A stretch of 18,108 bases of DNA from contig JALOMX010000043.1 of NCBI GenBank assembly GCA_025455245.1, positions 1-18,108 of the forward strand, given 5' to 3'. The translations under genes and the position numbers were made by a program. The notes beneath the pieces were generated by a model. The model was not told the origin of the DNA. It saw only the letters and a program-made list of their open reading frames with translations, and ran no database searches. Source of the stretch: Chitinophagaceae bacterium (GTDB lineage Bacteria; Bacteroidota; Bacteroidia; Chitinophagales; Chitinophagaceae). Each line of letters begins with the position of its first letter. The stretch's first letter is position 1. Below, piece after piece: positions 1 through 8,115 of this stretch.

Positions 1-175
1 GCGATATCGTGAAGCTCTCGGCCTCTTCGAATGCGAGCTGCCCATCGGCTGGCGGTTCGACGTCGAGGCCTCAACGCTGCTGAGGATGCAGTTCTGCTGG
101 TGGCGCGGCGAGGCGCACAAGCTGGGCGTTCAGCTGATGCCTTCGGTCCTGCCGGCCGAGAGTGACGATCGGCAA
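1..175 (+). other. GC-rich foreign segment at the contig edge (probable chimeric join)
   Basis: This stretch differs sharply from the rest of the window. Read in the frame starting at base 2, it is open throughout, and 44 of the first 53 codons end in G or C. That is typical of a high-GC proteobacterium and unlike the A/T-rich third positions of every downstream gene. The frame runs without a stop into the LOG-family gene. The encoded residues (including FCWWRGEAHKLG) are not part of any LOG-family N-terminus I know, and I do not recognise the source protein. The change happens between about 165 and 210. An assembly or library chimera is most likely; a real gene fusion is possible but less so. 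Confidence 0.6.
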
Positions 176-775
176 TGGTTTGAAGCCCTGTCACGCATCG
201 GACCGTGTATCAGCATATTTGGAAGCGCAAGAAAAAATCCGGGGCATCCTTACTATGAACTCACTGTTGAGATTGCGAGGCAATTGGCAAAACAAGGATT
301 TGGGGTAATCAGTGGTGGTGGACCGGGTATAATGGAAGCAGCCAATAAAGGTGCACAACTTGGCGGAGGTAAATCAGTAGGCTTAAACATAGACCTTCCT
401 CATGAACAACATGCTAACCCCTATATTGACCGTGATAAGAACCTGCACTTCGATTACTTTTTTGTCAGAAAAGTAATGTTTGTAAAGTACGCTCAGGGTT
501 TTATTATGATGCCGGGCGGATTTGGAACCATGGATGAGTTTTTTGAAGTAATAACCCTTGTTCAAACTTTTAAGGTGAACCGCATCCCCATGGTTTTGGT
601 AGGCACAGCTTTTTGGTCGGGCCTTGTAGATTGGATTAAGAATACCTTGCTCGAAAAGGAAAACAATATCTCTCCGGCCGATCTTGACCTGTTTGTCATC
701 CTTGACAAGCCGGAGGATGTGGTATCATATATCATCGACTTCTACAGCAAACATAATCTTGAGCCGAACTTTTAA
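86..775 (+). CDS. LOG-family protein (TIGR00730-type, cytokinin riboside monophosphate phosphoribohydrolase-like), N-terminus chimeric
   Basis: LOG-family enzymes have a Rossmann-like fold. Characterised members cleave nucleoside 5'-monophosphates, releasing the base from ribose 5-phosphate; many bacterial members are annotated as putative lysine decarboxylases, which is a misnomer. From residue ~40 (IGPCISIFGSAR) the protein is a clear family member: GGGPGIMEAANKG at 77-89, the paired R128-K129, and the signature PGGFGTMDE at 143-151. All catalytic motifs are present, so the C-terminal ~190 residues look intact. Residues 1 to ~35 come from the GC-rich segment and do not belong to the family. 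The frame is also open upstream of the ATG at 86 to the window edge, so 86 is only a nominal start; the native start has probably been lost at the join. The gene converges on the cyclase gene with 29 bases between stops. Cytoplasmic. The family call is firm; the substrate is inferred. Confidence 0.82.
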   Translation: MQFCWWRGEAHKLGVQLMPSVLPAESDDRQWFEALSRIGPCISIFGSARKNPGHPYYELTVEIARQLAKQGFGVISGGGPGIMEAANKGAQLGGGKSVGLNIDLPHEQHANPYIDRDKNLHFDYFFVRKVMFVKYAQGFIMMPGGFGTMDEFFEVITLVQTFKVNRIPMVLVGTAFWSGLVDWIKNTLLEKENNISPADLDLFVILDKPEDVVSYIIDFYSKHNLEPNF

Positions 776-804
776 TTGAACCTTAGGAATTAAAAATTCT
801 GGCA

Positions 805-1839
805 TTATTCAAGCACTTCAAAAACCATTACGGGCAATGCTTTGTTTTTGAGCTGACGTTCGCCGATCGGTTGGCAATTGAATGCTTCCTTAATCTTCAG
901 GAAACAATCCTGAGTAATGAGAACTTGTCCCGGGGCCGCAATATCCTGAAGACGTTGCGCAACATTAACGGCATCACCAATGACCGTGTAGTCAAGGCGC
1001 TTCAGATTAACAGACCCGATATTTCCGCTGACCATTTCCCCGAAGTTTATGCCAATGCTAACTTTCACCTTATAATCATTTACCTGAAGGTCCATTTTAT
1101 CAACCTTCGAACGAACGCTAAGGCATGCTTCAATGGCCCGATCAAGGCTATACTCACCTTTGAAAACCGCTAAAACCGCATCACCGATAAACTTATCAAT
1201 CTGCCCGTCCTGTAAAATAATTTCCTTGACAATAATATCGAAAATGGTATTTAGCAGGTTCACAACTTCATCGGCAGGACGGGTTTCACTTATAGATGTA
1301 AAACCGCATATATCAATAAAAACGGCTGTTGCCTCAATGGTTTCACTTTTTACAAGATTGGACCCAAATTCCTCGCGGTTCATGAAGCGAAGCACATTTT
1401 CATCCACATACATTTTCAGGATGTTATTCTCCTTGATAGCCTGCAGTGTAGTGCGTAATTGTTTAACATGCTCAAGGGTTTTATTCATGGTTATTTCAAG
1501 GTCTTCGAAGTTAACCGGCTTAGTTATAAAATCGAAAGCGCCCCTGTTCATGGCCGTACGGATATTGTCCATATCACCATAAGCCGATACAATAACTGCC
1601 TGCAAAATCGGATTCACTTCATGAATTTTTTGCAACAAGGTCAGGCCATCCATTTCAGGCATATTAATATCGGTAAGCACCATATCAATATCGGGGTTTT
1701 GCTTGAGCCTTTCAAGGGCCTCGAGGCCATTCAATGCAAATAAAAACTCAAACTGTGCTTCGCGTATTTGCCGCCTGAATTTTTGTTTGATCAAAACCTC
1801 AAGATCAGCTTCATCATCGGCTACTAAAATTTTTGCCAT
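805..1839 (-). CDS. Response regulator fused to class III adenylate cyclase
   Basis: This is the last gene of the four-gene signalling operon. Residues 1-125 form a receiver domain with acidic D8-D9, phospho-acceptor D57 (TDINMP), S85 in VSAYGD and K107 (TKP). A helical linker follows (~120-165), then a class III nucleotide cyclase domain (~168-344). The two metal-binding aspartates are visible as D176 (FIDICGF) and D220 ([11 protein letters not shown]). The purine-selecting pair is K216 and T285, the adenine-type combination, and the transition-state residues are N292 and R296 (DAVNVAQR). All residues needed for adenylate cyclase activity are therefore present. The expected reaction is ATP to cAMP plus pyrophosphate in the cytosol, controlled by phosphorylation of D57. 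The ATG lies one base after the stop of the preceding regulator, which implies translational coupling. ATP specificity is inferred from residues, not shown. Confidence 0.93.
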   Translation of the reverse strand: MAKILVADDEADLEVLIKQKFRRQIREAQFEFLFALNGLEALERLKQNPDIDMVLTDINMPEMDGLTLLQKIHEVNPILQAVIVSAYGDMDNIRTAMNRGAFDFITKPVNFEDLEITMNKTLEHVKQLRTTLQAIKENNILKMYVDENVLRFMNREEFGSNLVKSETIEATAVFIDICGFTSISETRPADEVVNLLNTIFDIIVKEIILQDGQIDKFIGDAVLAVFKGEYSLDRAIEACLSVRSKVDKMDLQVNDYKVKVSIGINFGEMVSGNIGSVNLKRLDYTVIGDAVNVAQRLQDIAAPGQVLITQDCFLKIKEAFNCQPIGERQLKNKALPVMVFEVLE

Positions 1840-1840
1840 A

Positions 1841-2215
1841 CTAAAAATTGTTTATGCGTTCCTTGAGTTTAATAAAATCAACCGGCTTGGTAAAAAAATC
1901 ATCGGCACCCAAGCTTTTGGCCTGCTGATAATTGGTATCATCGCCATAAGCCGTTATCATGACCATTACAGGTGGGGGATTGGTAAATTCCTTCTTCACC
2001 CTTGCCAACAAGTCAAGACCCGATTTTCCGGGCATATTAATATCTGATAATATGAGCGAAATTGATCTTACATTATGAATTAAAAATGCAATTGCGTCAT
2101 CTGCATTAAATGCAAATGAAAAAGCTATCTCACCGTTTCTTATTTCTTTGCGAAAACGCTGCTCAAACAATACCTGAACATCGACTTCATCGTCTACTAC
2201 CAGAATATGCTTCAT
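1841..2215 (-). CDS. Single-domain response regulator (CheY-like receiver)
   Basis: A stand-alone receiver of 124 residues with no output domain. It shows the acidic pair D8-D9, phospho-acceptor D58 (SDINMP), T88 (MITAYGD) and K110 (TKP). It likely works as a phosphate shuttle or phosphate sink, or through protein-protein contacts. It resembles the receiver of the next gene closely: [21 protein letters not shown] here aligns with [21 protein letters not shown] there, which suggests duplication inside the operon. It sits 22 bases after the second kinase gene and one base before the cyclase gene. The kinase partner is not shown by the sequence; the two kinases encoded just upstream are the obvious candidates. 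Confidence 0.93.
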   Translation of the reverse strand: MKHILVVDDEVDVQVLFEQRFRKEIRNGEIAFSFAFNADDAIAFLIHNVRSISLILSDINMPGKSGLDLLARVKKEFTNPPPVMVMITAYGDDTNYQQAKSLGADDFFTKPVDFIKLKERINNF

Positions 2216-2237
2216 TATGCTGCAATTTTAGGTTGTT

Positions 2238-3581
2238 TTATTTTTTAGGCAATTCAATTATAAAACTTGCTCCCATTCCCGGAACTGACTCTACCCTTAT
2301 ATCACCGTTATGTCCTTTTTTAATGATGTCATAGCTCATGGACAGCCCGAGTCCGGTGCCTTCGCCTGTTGGTTTGGTTGTGAAAAAAGGCTGAAAAATT
2401 TTATCAAGGGCTTCGGGTGGGATCCCATCTCCGTTATCCTTGATTTTTACCCATACTTTATCGTTTGATACACCTGTTTCCAAAACCACCACCGGGGAAT
2501 ATCCGTCAATCTGCTTTTTTGATTTTTGCATAACGGCATAAAAAGCATTGGTGCAAATGTTCAAAAGAACACGGCTTACATCGCCCGGAACTGCTTCAAC
2601 CTGTCCGACTTCATCGGAAAAGTGCGTTTCCATTTTTGCATTGAATGACTTTTCCTTAGCCCTCATACCATGAAAACTGAGCCTTATGCATTCGTCTGCA
2701 AGGTCATTCAGGTTAATTTGTTCTTTTGTACTGCCCGAACCACGGCTATGCTGCAACATGCTTTTTACAATACTGTCGGCCCTTTTACCATGATGAACAA
2801 CCTTTTGCTGATTGTTTTTTATATCGTTTATGATAGCATAGGCTTCTTCGGTATCGCCATTATCAAGCGCATGCTTCAGTTCATCTGCGAGTTCAGCGTT
2901 CAGTTCCGAAAAGTTATTAATAAAGTTTAAAGGATTCTGAATTTCGTGGGCGATGCCGGCAGTCAATTCACCAAGCGATGCCATTTTTTCGGAATGGATT
3001 AATTGGGTTTGGGCTGCACTTAAATCATTCAGTGCCTGCTGAAGTTTTTCGTTTTGATCTTTAAGTTCTGAGGTACGCTCCTGAACCAATAACTCAAGTA
3101 CCGCTTTACGGGCAGCTATCAACTGAGCTTCTTTTGATTCTTTCTGCCGCAACTCCCTTTCTGTTTTCAGCGCCTTATGTTGCTTCTGAAATGAGATGAA
3201 AGTTGCAATAAACCATACCCAACCACCAATTATACCAATCTGGATGAAATAATCATATTCATCATAAAATGATGGCAGAAAGAAGCTGAAGGTGTCATCC
3301 AAAAAGGTAACAGCCCCAAGGGGGGCAATGGAAAACATGAGCGAACGGATTCCTGAAAACTCCGGCAGTTTGTAAATATTCCAACAAAGCCAGAATAAAA
3401 TACCATATCCCGCAAGGAACATAGGTACATGTTTATTTAAACCGGATGCAATTGCCAGCAAAACAGCAGAAATAATCAAAATGCGTTTCAGCAATTCATC
3501 CCATTTACCATGTTTTTCCGGCTCCAATGCCAGAAACTGCCTCATTCTGTAAGAAAGAAATATGGATATCAGAAATCCCAT
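2238..3581 (-). CDS. Membrane sensor histidine kinase, polytopic sensor
   Basis: A 447-residue histidine kinase. The ATG at 3581 is preferred over an in-frame TTG nine codons upstream (3608), which would make 456 residues; neither has a visible ribosome binding site. Counting from the ATG, about four hydrophobic segments (32-49, 53-71, 78-95, 111-129) form a membrane sensor with little room for a periplasmic domain. A coiled coil follows (~135-198), then the H box with H212 (GIAHEIQNPLNF). The ATPase domain shows N345 of the N box (NICTNAFYAV), DNGDGI at 382-387, an F box (IFQPFFTTKPTG) and GEGTGLGLS at 407-415. It should autophosphorylate on H212 and pass phosphate to one or both downstream regulators. 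No receiver is fused to it. It lies 36 bases after the TPR kinase, and the two kinase cores are near-paralogous. The signal sensed is unknown. Confidence 0.9.
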   Translation of the reverse strand: MGFLISIFLSYRMRQFLALEPEKHGKWDELLKRILIISAVLLAIASGLNKHVPMFLAGYGILFWLCWNIYKLPEFSGIRSLMFSIAPLGAVTFLDDTFSFFLPSFYDEYDYFIQIGIIGGWVWFIATFISFQKQHKALKTERELRQKESKEAQLIAARKAVLELLVQERTSELKDQNEKLQQALNDLSAAQTQLIHSEKMASLGELTAGIAHEIQNPLNFINNFSELNAELADELKHALDNGDTEEAYAIINDIKNNQQKVVHHGKRADSIVKSMLQHSRGSGSTKEQINLNDLADECIRLSFHGMRAKEKSFNAKMETHFSDEVGQVEAVPGDVSRVLLNICTNAFYAVMQKSKKQIDGYSPVVVLETGVSNDKVWVKIKDNGDGIPPEALDKIFQPFFTTKPTGEGTGLGLSMSYDIIKKGHNGDIRVESVPGMGASFIIELPKK

Positions 3582-3617
3582 GTTTTGTGTGTATGTGTTA
3601 TTATTCAAATATAGGCA

Positions 3618-5798
3618 TTAACCCATCACCCCGGCCTCCGGTAGGGTCAGAATAAATCTTGTGAAGGAATTGGGTTCTGTTTCAATATCAATCTTTCCCT
3701 CGTGCACCTTGGTAATAATATCGTATGCAATGGAAAGACCAAGCCCTGTTCCGGAACCGGTTGGTTTTGTGGTAAAAAATGGCTGAAAGATTTTTGTCCT
3801 GATTTCTTCGGGAATACCGGTTCCATTGTCTTCAATTACGATTTTAATTCTTTTGTCTTTGCATTCAGTACTGATCTTAACCGTAGGTTGGTAATCATTT
3901 CCCTCCTGCATTTTTCTCTGGTTCACGGCAAAAAATGCGTTATTCAAAATATTGAGCATCACCCTTCCGATATCCTGCGGAATTACTTCGACCAAAGCAG
4001 GGCCCGTTGCAAAATGCTTTTCAATTTTTGCATTAAAGGTTTTATCCTTTGCCCTCATACCATGATAGGTCAGGTTTACATACTCTTCGCATAACTCATT
4101 GATGTTTATCACCTCCCTTTTGCCAATAGCTGTTCGGCTATGGTAAAGCATACTTTTCACAATACCATCAGCCCTTTTTCCATGGTTTTCTATCTTTTTG
4201 AGATTTCCTTTAATATCTTCAATAATGGCAACAACTTCACTTGTGTTGCCCTTATTTAATTCATCGATCATTTCGTCAAGCATTTCGCGGGAAACATCAG
4301 AAAAATTATTAATGAAATTTAAAGGATTCTGAATTTCATGAGCAATTCCGGCGGTTATTTCTCCAAGGGAAGCCATTTTTTCTGCCTGAATCAACTGTTC
4401 CTGAGTTTCTTTTAAATTATATAGTGCATTTTCAAGTTGCTTCTTTTGGTTTTCTATCTCTGTATTCTTGAGTTGAAGTGTGTGGTTAGCTTTATTGGCT
4501 AAACGTCTGTTCCTGTTTATAAAAAATAAAATAATACTTAAGGAAAAGATTCCGGCAAAAGCTGAAAATATCAACCACTTTTGCTGCAAAGATTTCCGCT
4601 GAAACTGCAGTTCTTTTTTTGAATATGTATATTCAGCCTCCATGTTTGCTACAGCCCGTTCACTTTCAATATTACTAAGGCTATCAGCATACAATTTAAA
4701 CTGCTTATAATTCATCAAAGCCATAGAAGGATTTCCCAATGCTTCATAAATTTTGGCCAACAGTTCATGTCCTTCTTTTATATGCTTTTTCTGTCCAATT
4801 CCTTTCGCCTTATTCAACCCCGAATCTGCAAGGGGTAAGGCAGATTTGTATTGGCCTAATTTATGCAAAACGGTTGCTTTGCCTAAGTAAGCCTGAGCAG
4901 CATATAAGGCATCATTGTTACGATTGGTTTTTTCAATGATTTCACTGAAAAGTTCAATTGCGGCACTCAGGCTGTCAATACCCGAATAGGATTGGGCAAG
5001 TTCTATTTTGGCTGCATAATTAATTTCGGGATAATTCAGACCCTCGCCGAGTAATAATGCCTCATTCAGATAGGTCATTGCTTTACGGTACTCCTTCTGT
5101 TCCCTGTAAACCGCTCCGATATTCAACCCGGCAATACAAACGGACAATGTATCCTTAAGTTCTTTAAAAATTTCAAGCGTCTTGATATAGGTTTCGAGCG
5201 CAACATCATACTTGCGCTGATAATAGTAAAGGTTGCCGAGGTTGTTATAAACCGAAGCTATTCTGCTCTTGTCGTCATCACGCTCTGCAATTTTCAATGC
5301 TTCCAGAAAATTAAAAATGGCTTCGGGGTAGTTACCCTTGCTTGTATAAACCAATCCGAGGTAATTCAGGATGGTAGCGGTCATTTTCCGATCGGACAGT
5401 TTATTGGCAAGGGCTAAGGCTTTATTATAATAAATAATGGCCGAATCATAAATGCGCAGGTTATCATATGCATAACCCGTTAATGTATAGGACTTCATTT
5501 GCCCATACTGATAATCAGCCTGAACACTTAATGCATGGCTGTTTTTTAAAACAGGAATCAGGGAATCAGGATGCTGATTAATAAATTCATCGGAAATTTT
5601 ATGTAAGCCGTTGATGTAAGCTGTATCAGACTTTGGTTTATCAGCATAAGAAGCATTGAGACCGGCTATGGATTGCTGCAGGCCTGATTGACCTATTGCA
5701 TCCATGAACCAACAAGAGTGAAATAATAACAATGCTGCTGCTAATAAAGGCTTATTCAGATCAACTTGAAATTTTTTCTTAAGGTTAAAATATCCCAC
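3618..5798 (-). CDS. Sensor histidine kinase with periplasmic TPR sensor
   Basis: First gene of the signalling operon, 726 residues. It starts with GTG; there is no ATG in frame between an upstream stop (TAG at 5838-5840) and this point. A signal peptide or signal anchor covers residues ~15-36. TPR-type helical repeats fill ~60-380 (for example NYLGLVYTSKGNYPEAIFNF and NNLGNLYYYQRKYDVALETY), predicted periplasmic. One membrane segment lies at ~408-427, then a coiled coil (~435-475) and the kinase core: H487 (GIAHEIQNPLNF), N620, DNGTGI at 657-662, IFQPFFTTKPTG at 670-681 and GSGTGLGLS at 681-689. TPR sensors of this kind are common in Bacteroidota and probably sense through protein contacts. 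The core resembles the next gene throughout, including the H.KRAD.IVKSML.HSR stretch after the H box. Start choice is moderately sure, function very sure. Confidence 0.92.
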   Translation of the reverse strand: MGYFNLKKKFQVDLNKPLLAAALLLFHSCWFMDAIGQSGLQQSIAGLNASYADKPKSDTAYINGLHKISDEFINQHPDSLIPVLKNSHALSVQADYQYGQMKSYTLTGYAYDNLRIYDSAIIYYNKALALANKLSDRKMTATILNYLGLVYTSKGNYPEAIFNFLEALKIAERDDDKSRIASVYNNLGNLYYYQRKYDVALETYIKTLEIFKELKDTLSVCIAGLNIGAVYREQKEYRKAMTYLNEALLLGEGLNYPEINYAAKIELAQSYSGIDSLSAAIELFSEIIEKTNRNNDALYAAQAYLGKATVLHKLGQYKSALPLADSGLNKAKGIGQKKHIKEGHELLAKIYEALGNPSMALMNYKQFKLYADSLSNIESERAVANMEAEYTYSKKELQFQRKSLQQKWLIFSAFAGIFSLSIILFFINRNRRLANKANHTLQLKNTEIENQKKQLENALYNLKETQEQLIQAEKMASLGEITAGIAHEIQNPLNFINNFSDVSREMLDEMIDELNKGNTSEVVAIIEDIKGNLKKIENHGKRADGIVKSMLYHSRTAIGKREVININELCEEYVNLTYHGMRAKDKTFNAKIEKHFATGPALVEVIPQDIGRVMLNILNNAFFAVNQRKMQEGNDYQPTVKISTECKDKRIKIVIEDNGTGIPEEIRTKIFQPFFTTKPTGSGTGLGLSIAYDIITKVHEGKIDIETEPNSFTRFILTLPEAGVMG

Positions 5799-5914
5799 AA
5801 ATCCGCATTTTTGGTAATCTATCCTGAATGATTTTTTCTATGATAATCAGGATAATTTTTCTTTCATTGTTTAAAATTAATATAATCCAAGTATTTTTAT
5901 CAAAAATTCATCCT

Positions 5915-6166
5915 ATGAAACTGTCTTTTGTGAAAAGCATTGTACCCAAGTTTACGTTTATTCTTGGACTATCTCTTGTGTTATTATGGGCTTGTGGCGA
6001 CAGCACTCAAAGCGAAGCAACCGAAACCGAAGAGGTTGAAGTTCCTGCAGCACCGGCTGACACGACCGTAATTGACACAACGGTTGTTGACTCGACAGGG
6101 GTACCTAAAGATCCCGTTGGAAACCGCACTCCGAAAGAACAGGGGGGCAGCGAAACGCCACAGTAA
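5915..6166 (+). CDS. Small acidic lipoprotein
   Basis: An 83-residue protein, read from the ATG at 5915 rather than the in-frame ATG at 5828, because 5915 gives a standard lipoprotein signal: basic N-terminus, hydrophobic core ~13-24, lipobox LWAC with C27 as the lipidated residue. The mature part (~56 residues) is low in complexity and rich in Thr, Glu, Val, Pro and Asp, with a short near-repeat (TTVIDTTVVDSTG); it looks disordered. No domain is recognised. It is divergent from the kinase operon across a 116-base spacer and is followed at once by a strong terminator, so it is probably transcribed alone. Function unknown. Confidence 0.72.
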   Translation: MKLSFVKSIVPKFTFILGLSLVLLWACGDSTQSEATETEEVEVPAAPADTTVIDTTVVDSTGVPKDPVGNRTPKEQGGSETPQ

Positions 6167-6181
6167 TTATCGATCGAATAC

Positions 6182-6214
6182 AAAACCTGCCGGCAAAAAC
6201 GGCAGGTTTTGTTT
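6182..6214 (+). terminator. Rho-independent terminator after the small lipoprotein gene
   Basis: A perfect 11-base-pair stem: left arm AAAACCTGCCG at 6182-6192, right arm CGGCAGGTTTT at 6200-6210, with a 7-base loop (GCAAAAA), then GTTT. The T tract forms part of the stem's distal arm, as is common in intrinsic terminators. It begins 15 bases after the lipoprotein stop codon and separates that gene from the caspase-like gene. Confidence 0.85.
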
Positions 6215-6284
6215 ATGTACAAATGTTTATTACTGTAGCTATATCAATCCCCTGATGATACAGGAACTCCCAAATCAAAAATTT

Positions 6285-7667
6285 ATGAGGCCTTTGCTGC
6301 TTTTGTTATTTTCAGGATTTGTCACATGCTTTTCCGTAAGCAATCCTTTACATGCCCAAAACTTTTTCTATTGCAAGTTTGAGATCACAGGATCAGCTCC
6401 CAAAACCTATGAAGCCTTTATAACCGTACAGGAAGACACCACTGCCCATGAAGTGCGCGTGCAGCCTTTTATACCCGGTCAGTCAGAAAAACCACGATTT
6501 GAAGGAACCCTGTTTGATTCAGCTTTTTCAGATAATGGATTTGAAAAATTACTATTCATGCCGGAAGACAGCCTGATTGAAATTACCGGCTTGCCGGATG
6601 CAGAACCATCTTTCATGTCAAAATTTGAGTTTTCAGAAAGCCCTGAGGGAACATTTTCCTCCCATTATCTCAGTAAAGTTTATTGTTTAGTTGAAAACAA
6701 TTGGGTGGAAGCAAAACTCATTGAAGCTAAAACATTCAACCTTTTTGATATAGATCTCGGACTTGTAAGGACGTTCTATTTCAGCGGATCAAGGTATTTC
6801 AAAACCCTTGTTGAGAACATGCAGGAGGAAAGCATTGCCACAAGGAGCCTGAGCAGTCAGGAACTAAAAACAAGGATATGGATGATCATTGCTGTTGACA
6901 CCCTCGATCCTTCCGTAGGAAAAGCGAGCAAACAAGACATGCTGAATATGACTGAAATGTTTAAAAACATAGCTGCAGACATGGATTTGCCGGATCCGAA
7001 AATAAGGTATATCATGGGAAAAAACTTTAATAAGAAAGCATTAACCCAGGCACTGACACAATTTTTAAAACCCGATCCGGATGATATTGTCATTTTTTAT
7101 TTTTCAGGACACGGCTATCGGTTACCTATTGATAAAAATGATTATCCGAGAATGATTGTTTCAAATAAATGGACAGAAGCTACACTTTACGATGAGAGTT
7201 TTGCAGTAGCCGACATCCGGAAAATGCTGGAAAACAAAAGAGAGAAAGCCCGATTAACGTTTATCATTAATGATTGTTGCAATACCATTTTTCCTCTCCC
7301 GAGGGTAAAGGGCAGGTCATATATGGGCACAAGAAGCCTCGGGAGTGTCGTGGCTACCCACAACTTTATAAAACTATTTATGGAGCCCAAAGGGATCATT
7401 CAATTAGGCTCCTCCAGTATTGGGGAAAAATCAGTAGGCAATCCCACCATTGGCGGATATTACACATCGGAATGGCTGTTTTATTTAAACCAAAGCCTCA
7501 GCAGGTTTGGAAAGGGTGTCTCATGGGAAAATATTTGCAGAAGGGCAGGAACACAAGCTTCAAAAAAAGTATATGCATGGACCCGTTGTGACGAGGGAAC
7601 GCCCCCCGTTAAAGTCCGTTGCAAACAAACACCTACTTTCACATTGGATATAAAAATACCTGATTAA
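6285..7667 (+). CDS. Secreted caspase-like protein (peptidase C14 fold)
   Basis: A 460-residue protein read from the ATG at 6285, which places a signal peptide at residues 1-25 (ending LHAQ); an ATG at 6255 in the same frame would add ten residues. Any start upstream of that would lie across the terminator. Residues ~26-190 match no domain I recognise. Residues ~197-410 carry the caspase/metacaspase fold: a beta strand at IWMIIAVD, then the catalytic histidine H276 in FYFSGHGYR, then the catalytic cysteine, probably C332 in FIINDCCN (C331 is adjacent; the family motif DxC points to C332). QLGSSSIGEKS and GGYYTSEWLFYL match the later conserved strands. The expected activity is a cysteine endopeptidase in the periplasm or outside the cell. 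It converges on a second caspase-like gene with 4 bases between stops. Substrate unknown. Confidence 0.82.
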   Translation: MRPLLLLLFSGFVTCFSVSNPLHAQNFFYCKFEITGSAPKTYEAFITVQEDTTAHEVRVQPFIPGQSEKPRFEGTLFDSAFSDNGFEKLLFMPEDSLIEITGLPDAEPSFMSKFEFSESPEGTFSSHYLSKVYCLVENNWVEAKLIEAKTFNLFDIDLGLVRTFYFSGSRYFKTLVENMQEESIATRSLSSQELKTRIWMIIAVDTLDPSVGKASKQDMLNMTEMFKNIAADMDLPDPKIRYIMGKNFNKKALTQALTQFLKPDPDDIVIFYFSGHGYRLPIDKNDYPRMIVSNKWTEATLYDESFAVADIRKMLENKREKARLTFIINDCCNTIFPLPRVKGRSYMGTRSLGSVVATHNFIKLFMEPKGIIQLGSSSIGEKSVGNPTIGGYYTSEWLFYLNQSLSRFGKGVSWENICRRAGTQASKKVYAWTRCDEGTPPVKVRCKQTPTFTLDIKIPD

Positions 7668-7671
7668 GGGC

Positions 7672-8115
7672 TTAATTTATTTTGTAGGGGAAGGGTTTAA
7701 TTTCAGCAGTTATACTCTTCCATTTCGGATCCTTACGCAAGGCAGCCCATGCCGGATCATACTTTAATAAACGGGAATAATTGAATCCGGCCTTTACGCT
7801 TTTTTCCAACCACATAAACGCATCCTTCGTTTTCCCTGTATTTGCATGGATGACAGCCAGTGCATAATACCTTTCTTTATCACTCATAACTTCCTTTAAG
7901 CTATCCTTAAAGTATGTATAAGCTTTTTCATTCTTAGACATGAAATAGCTCCTGCCTTTAAGTAAAAGCAACAGCTCATTTTGATTGGAAAAGATGGCTT
8001 CTTTTGAACTAAGCAGACTGAGGGCTTTTTCATGCTCCTGTTTATGAACAGTCATTTCAGCAAACAACAAATGATCCTTTCCCAATAAGGCATTATTTGA
8101 AAAAAGGGTATCCAA
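7672..8115 (-). CDS. C-terminal TPR part of the caspase-TPR protein (separated by a frameshift)
   Basis: This is the 3' remainder of the gene that begins at 11129. The frame has only a TTG codon at 8115 as nominal start, but it is open upstream to beyond 8190. There the residues GNNECRIKAATAFHQGLYY continue the TPR helix of the main reading frame (FARATSFQPG) without a gap. The visible part has TPR-like helices and ends with the typical tail of such repeats (LLKYDPAWAALRKDPKWKSI). The stop is 4 bases from the stop of the convergent caspase-like gene. It is almost certainly not a gene of its own. Confidence 0.75.
   Translation of the reverse strand: MDTLFSNNALLGKDHLLFAEMTVHKQEHEKALSLLSSKEAIFSNQNELLLLLKGRSYFMSKNEKAYTYFKDSLKEVMSDKERYYALAVIHANTGKTKDAFMWLEKSVKAGFNYSRLLKYDPAWAALRKDPKWKSITAEIKPFPYKIN

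Noticed and set aside
787..799. Short palindrome (GAATT-AAA-AATTC) between the convergent LOG and cyclase genes
   Set aside because: Only five A/T-rich pairs and no proper T tract; too weak to call a terminator.
1133..1582. Open frame of 149 codons on the plus strand inside the cyclase gene
   Set aside because: It is the antisense shadow of a gene with complete catalytic motifs; its translation has no recognisable domain.
5867..5899. TTG (5867-5869) and TATTTTTA (5892-5899) as a promoter for the small lipoprotein gene
   Set aside because: The 22-base spacing is at the limit, the last base of the -7 box differs, and the region is so A/T-rich that such matches are expected by chance.
6072..6284. 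Upstream extension of the first caspase-like gene to an ATG at 6072
   Set aside because: It would overlap the lipoprotein gene out of frame and read through the terminator hairpin; the signal peptide after 6285 marks the true start region.
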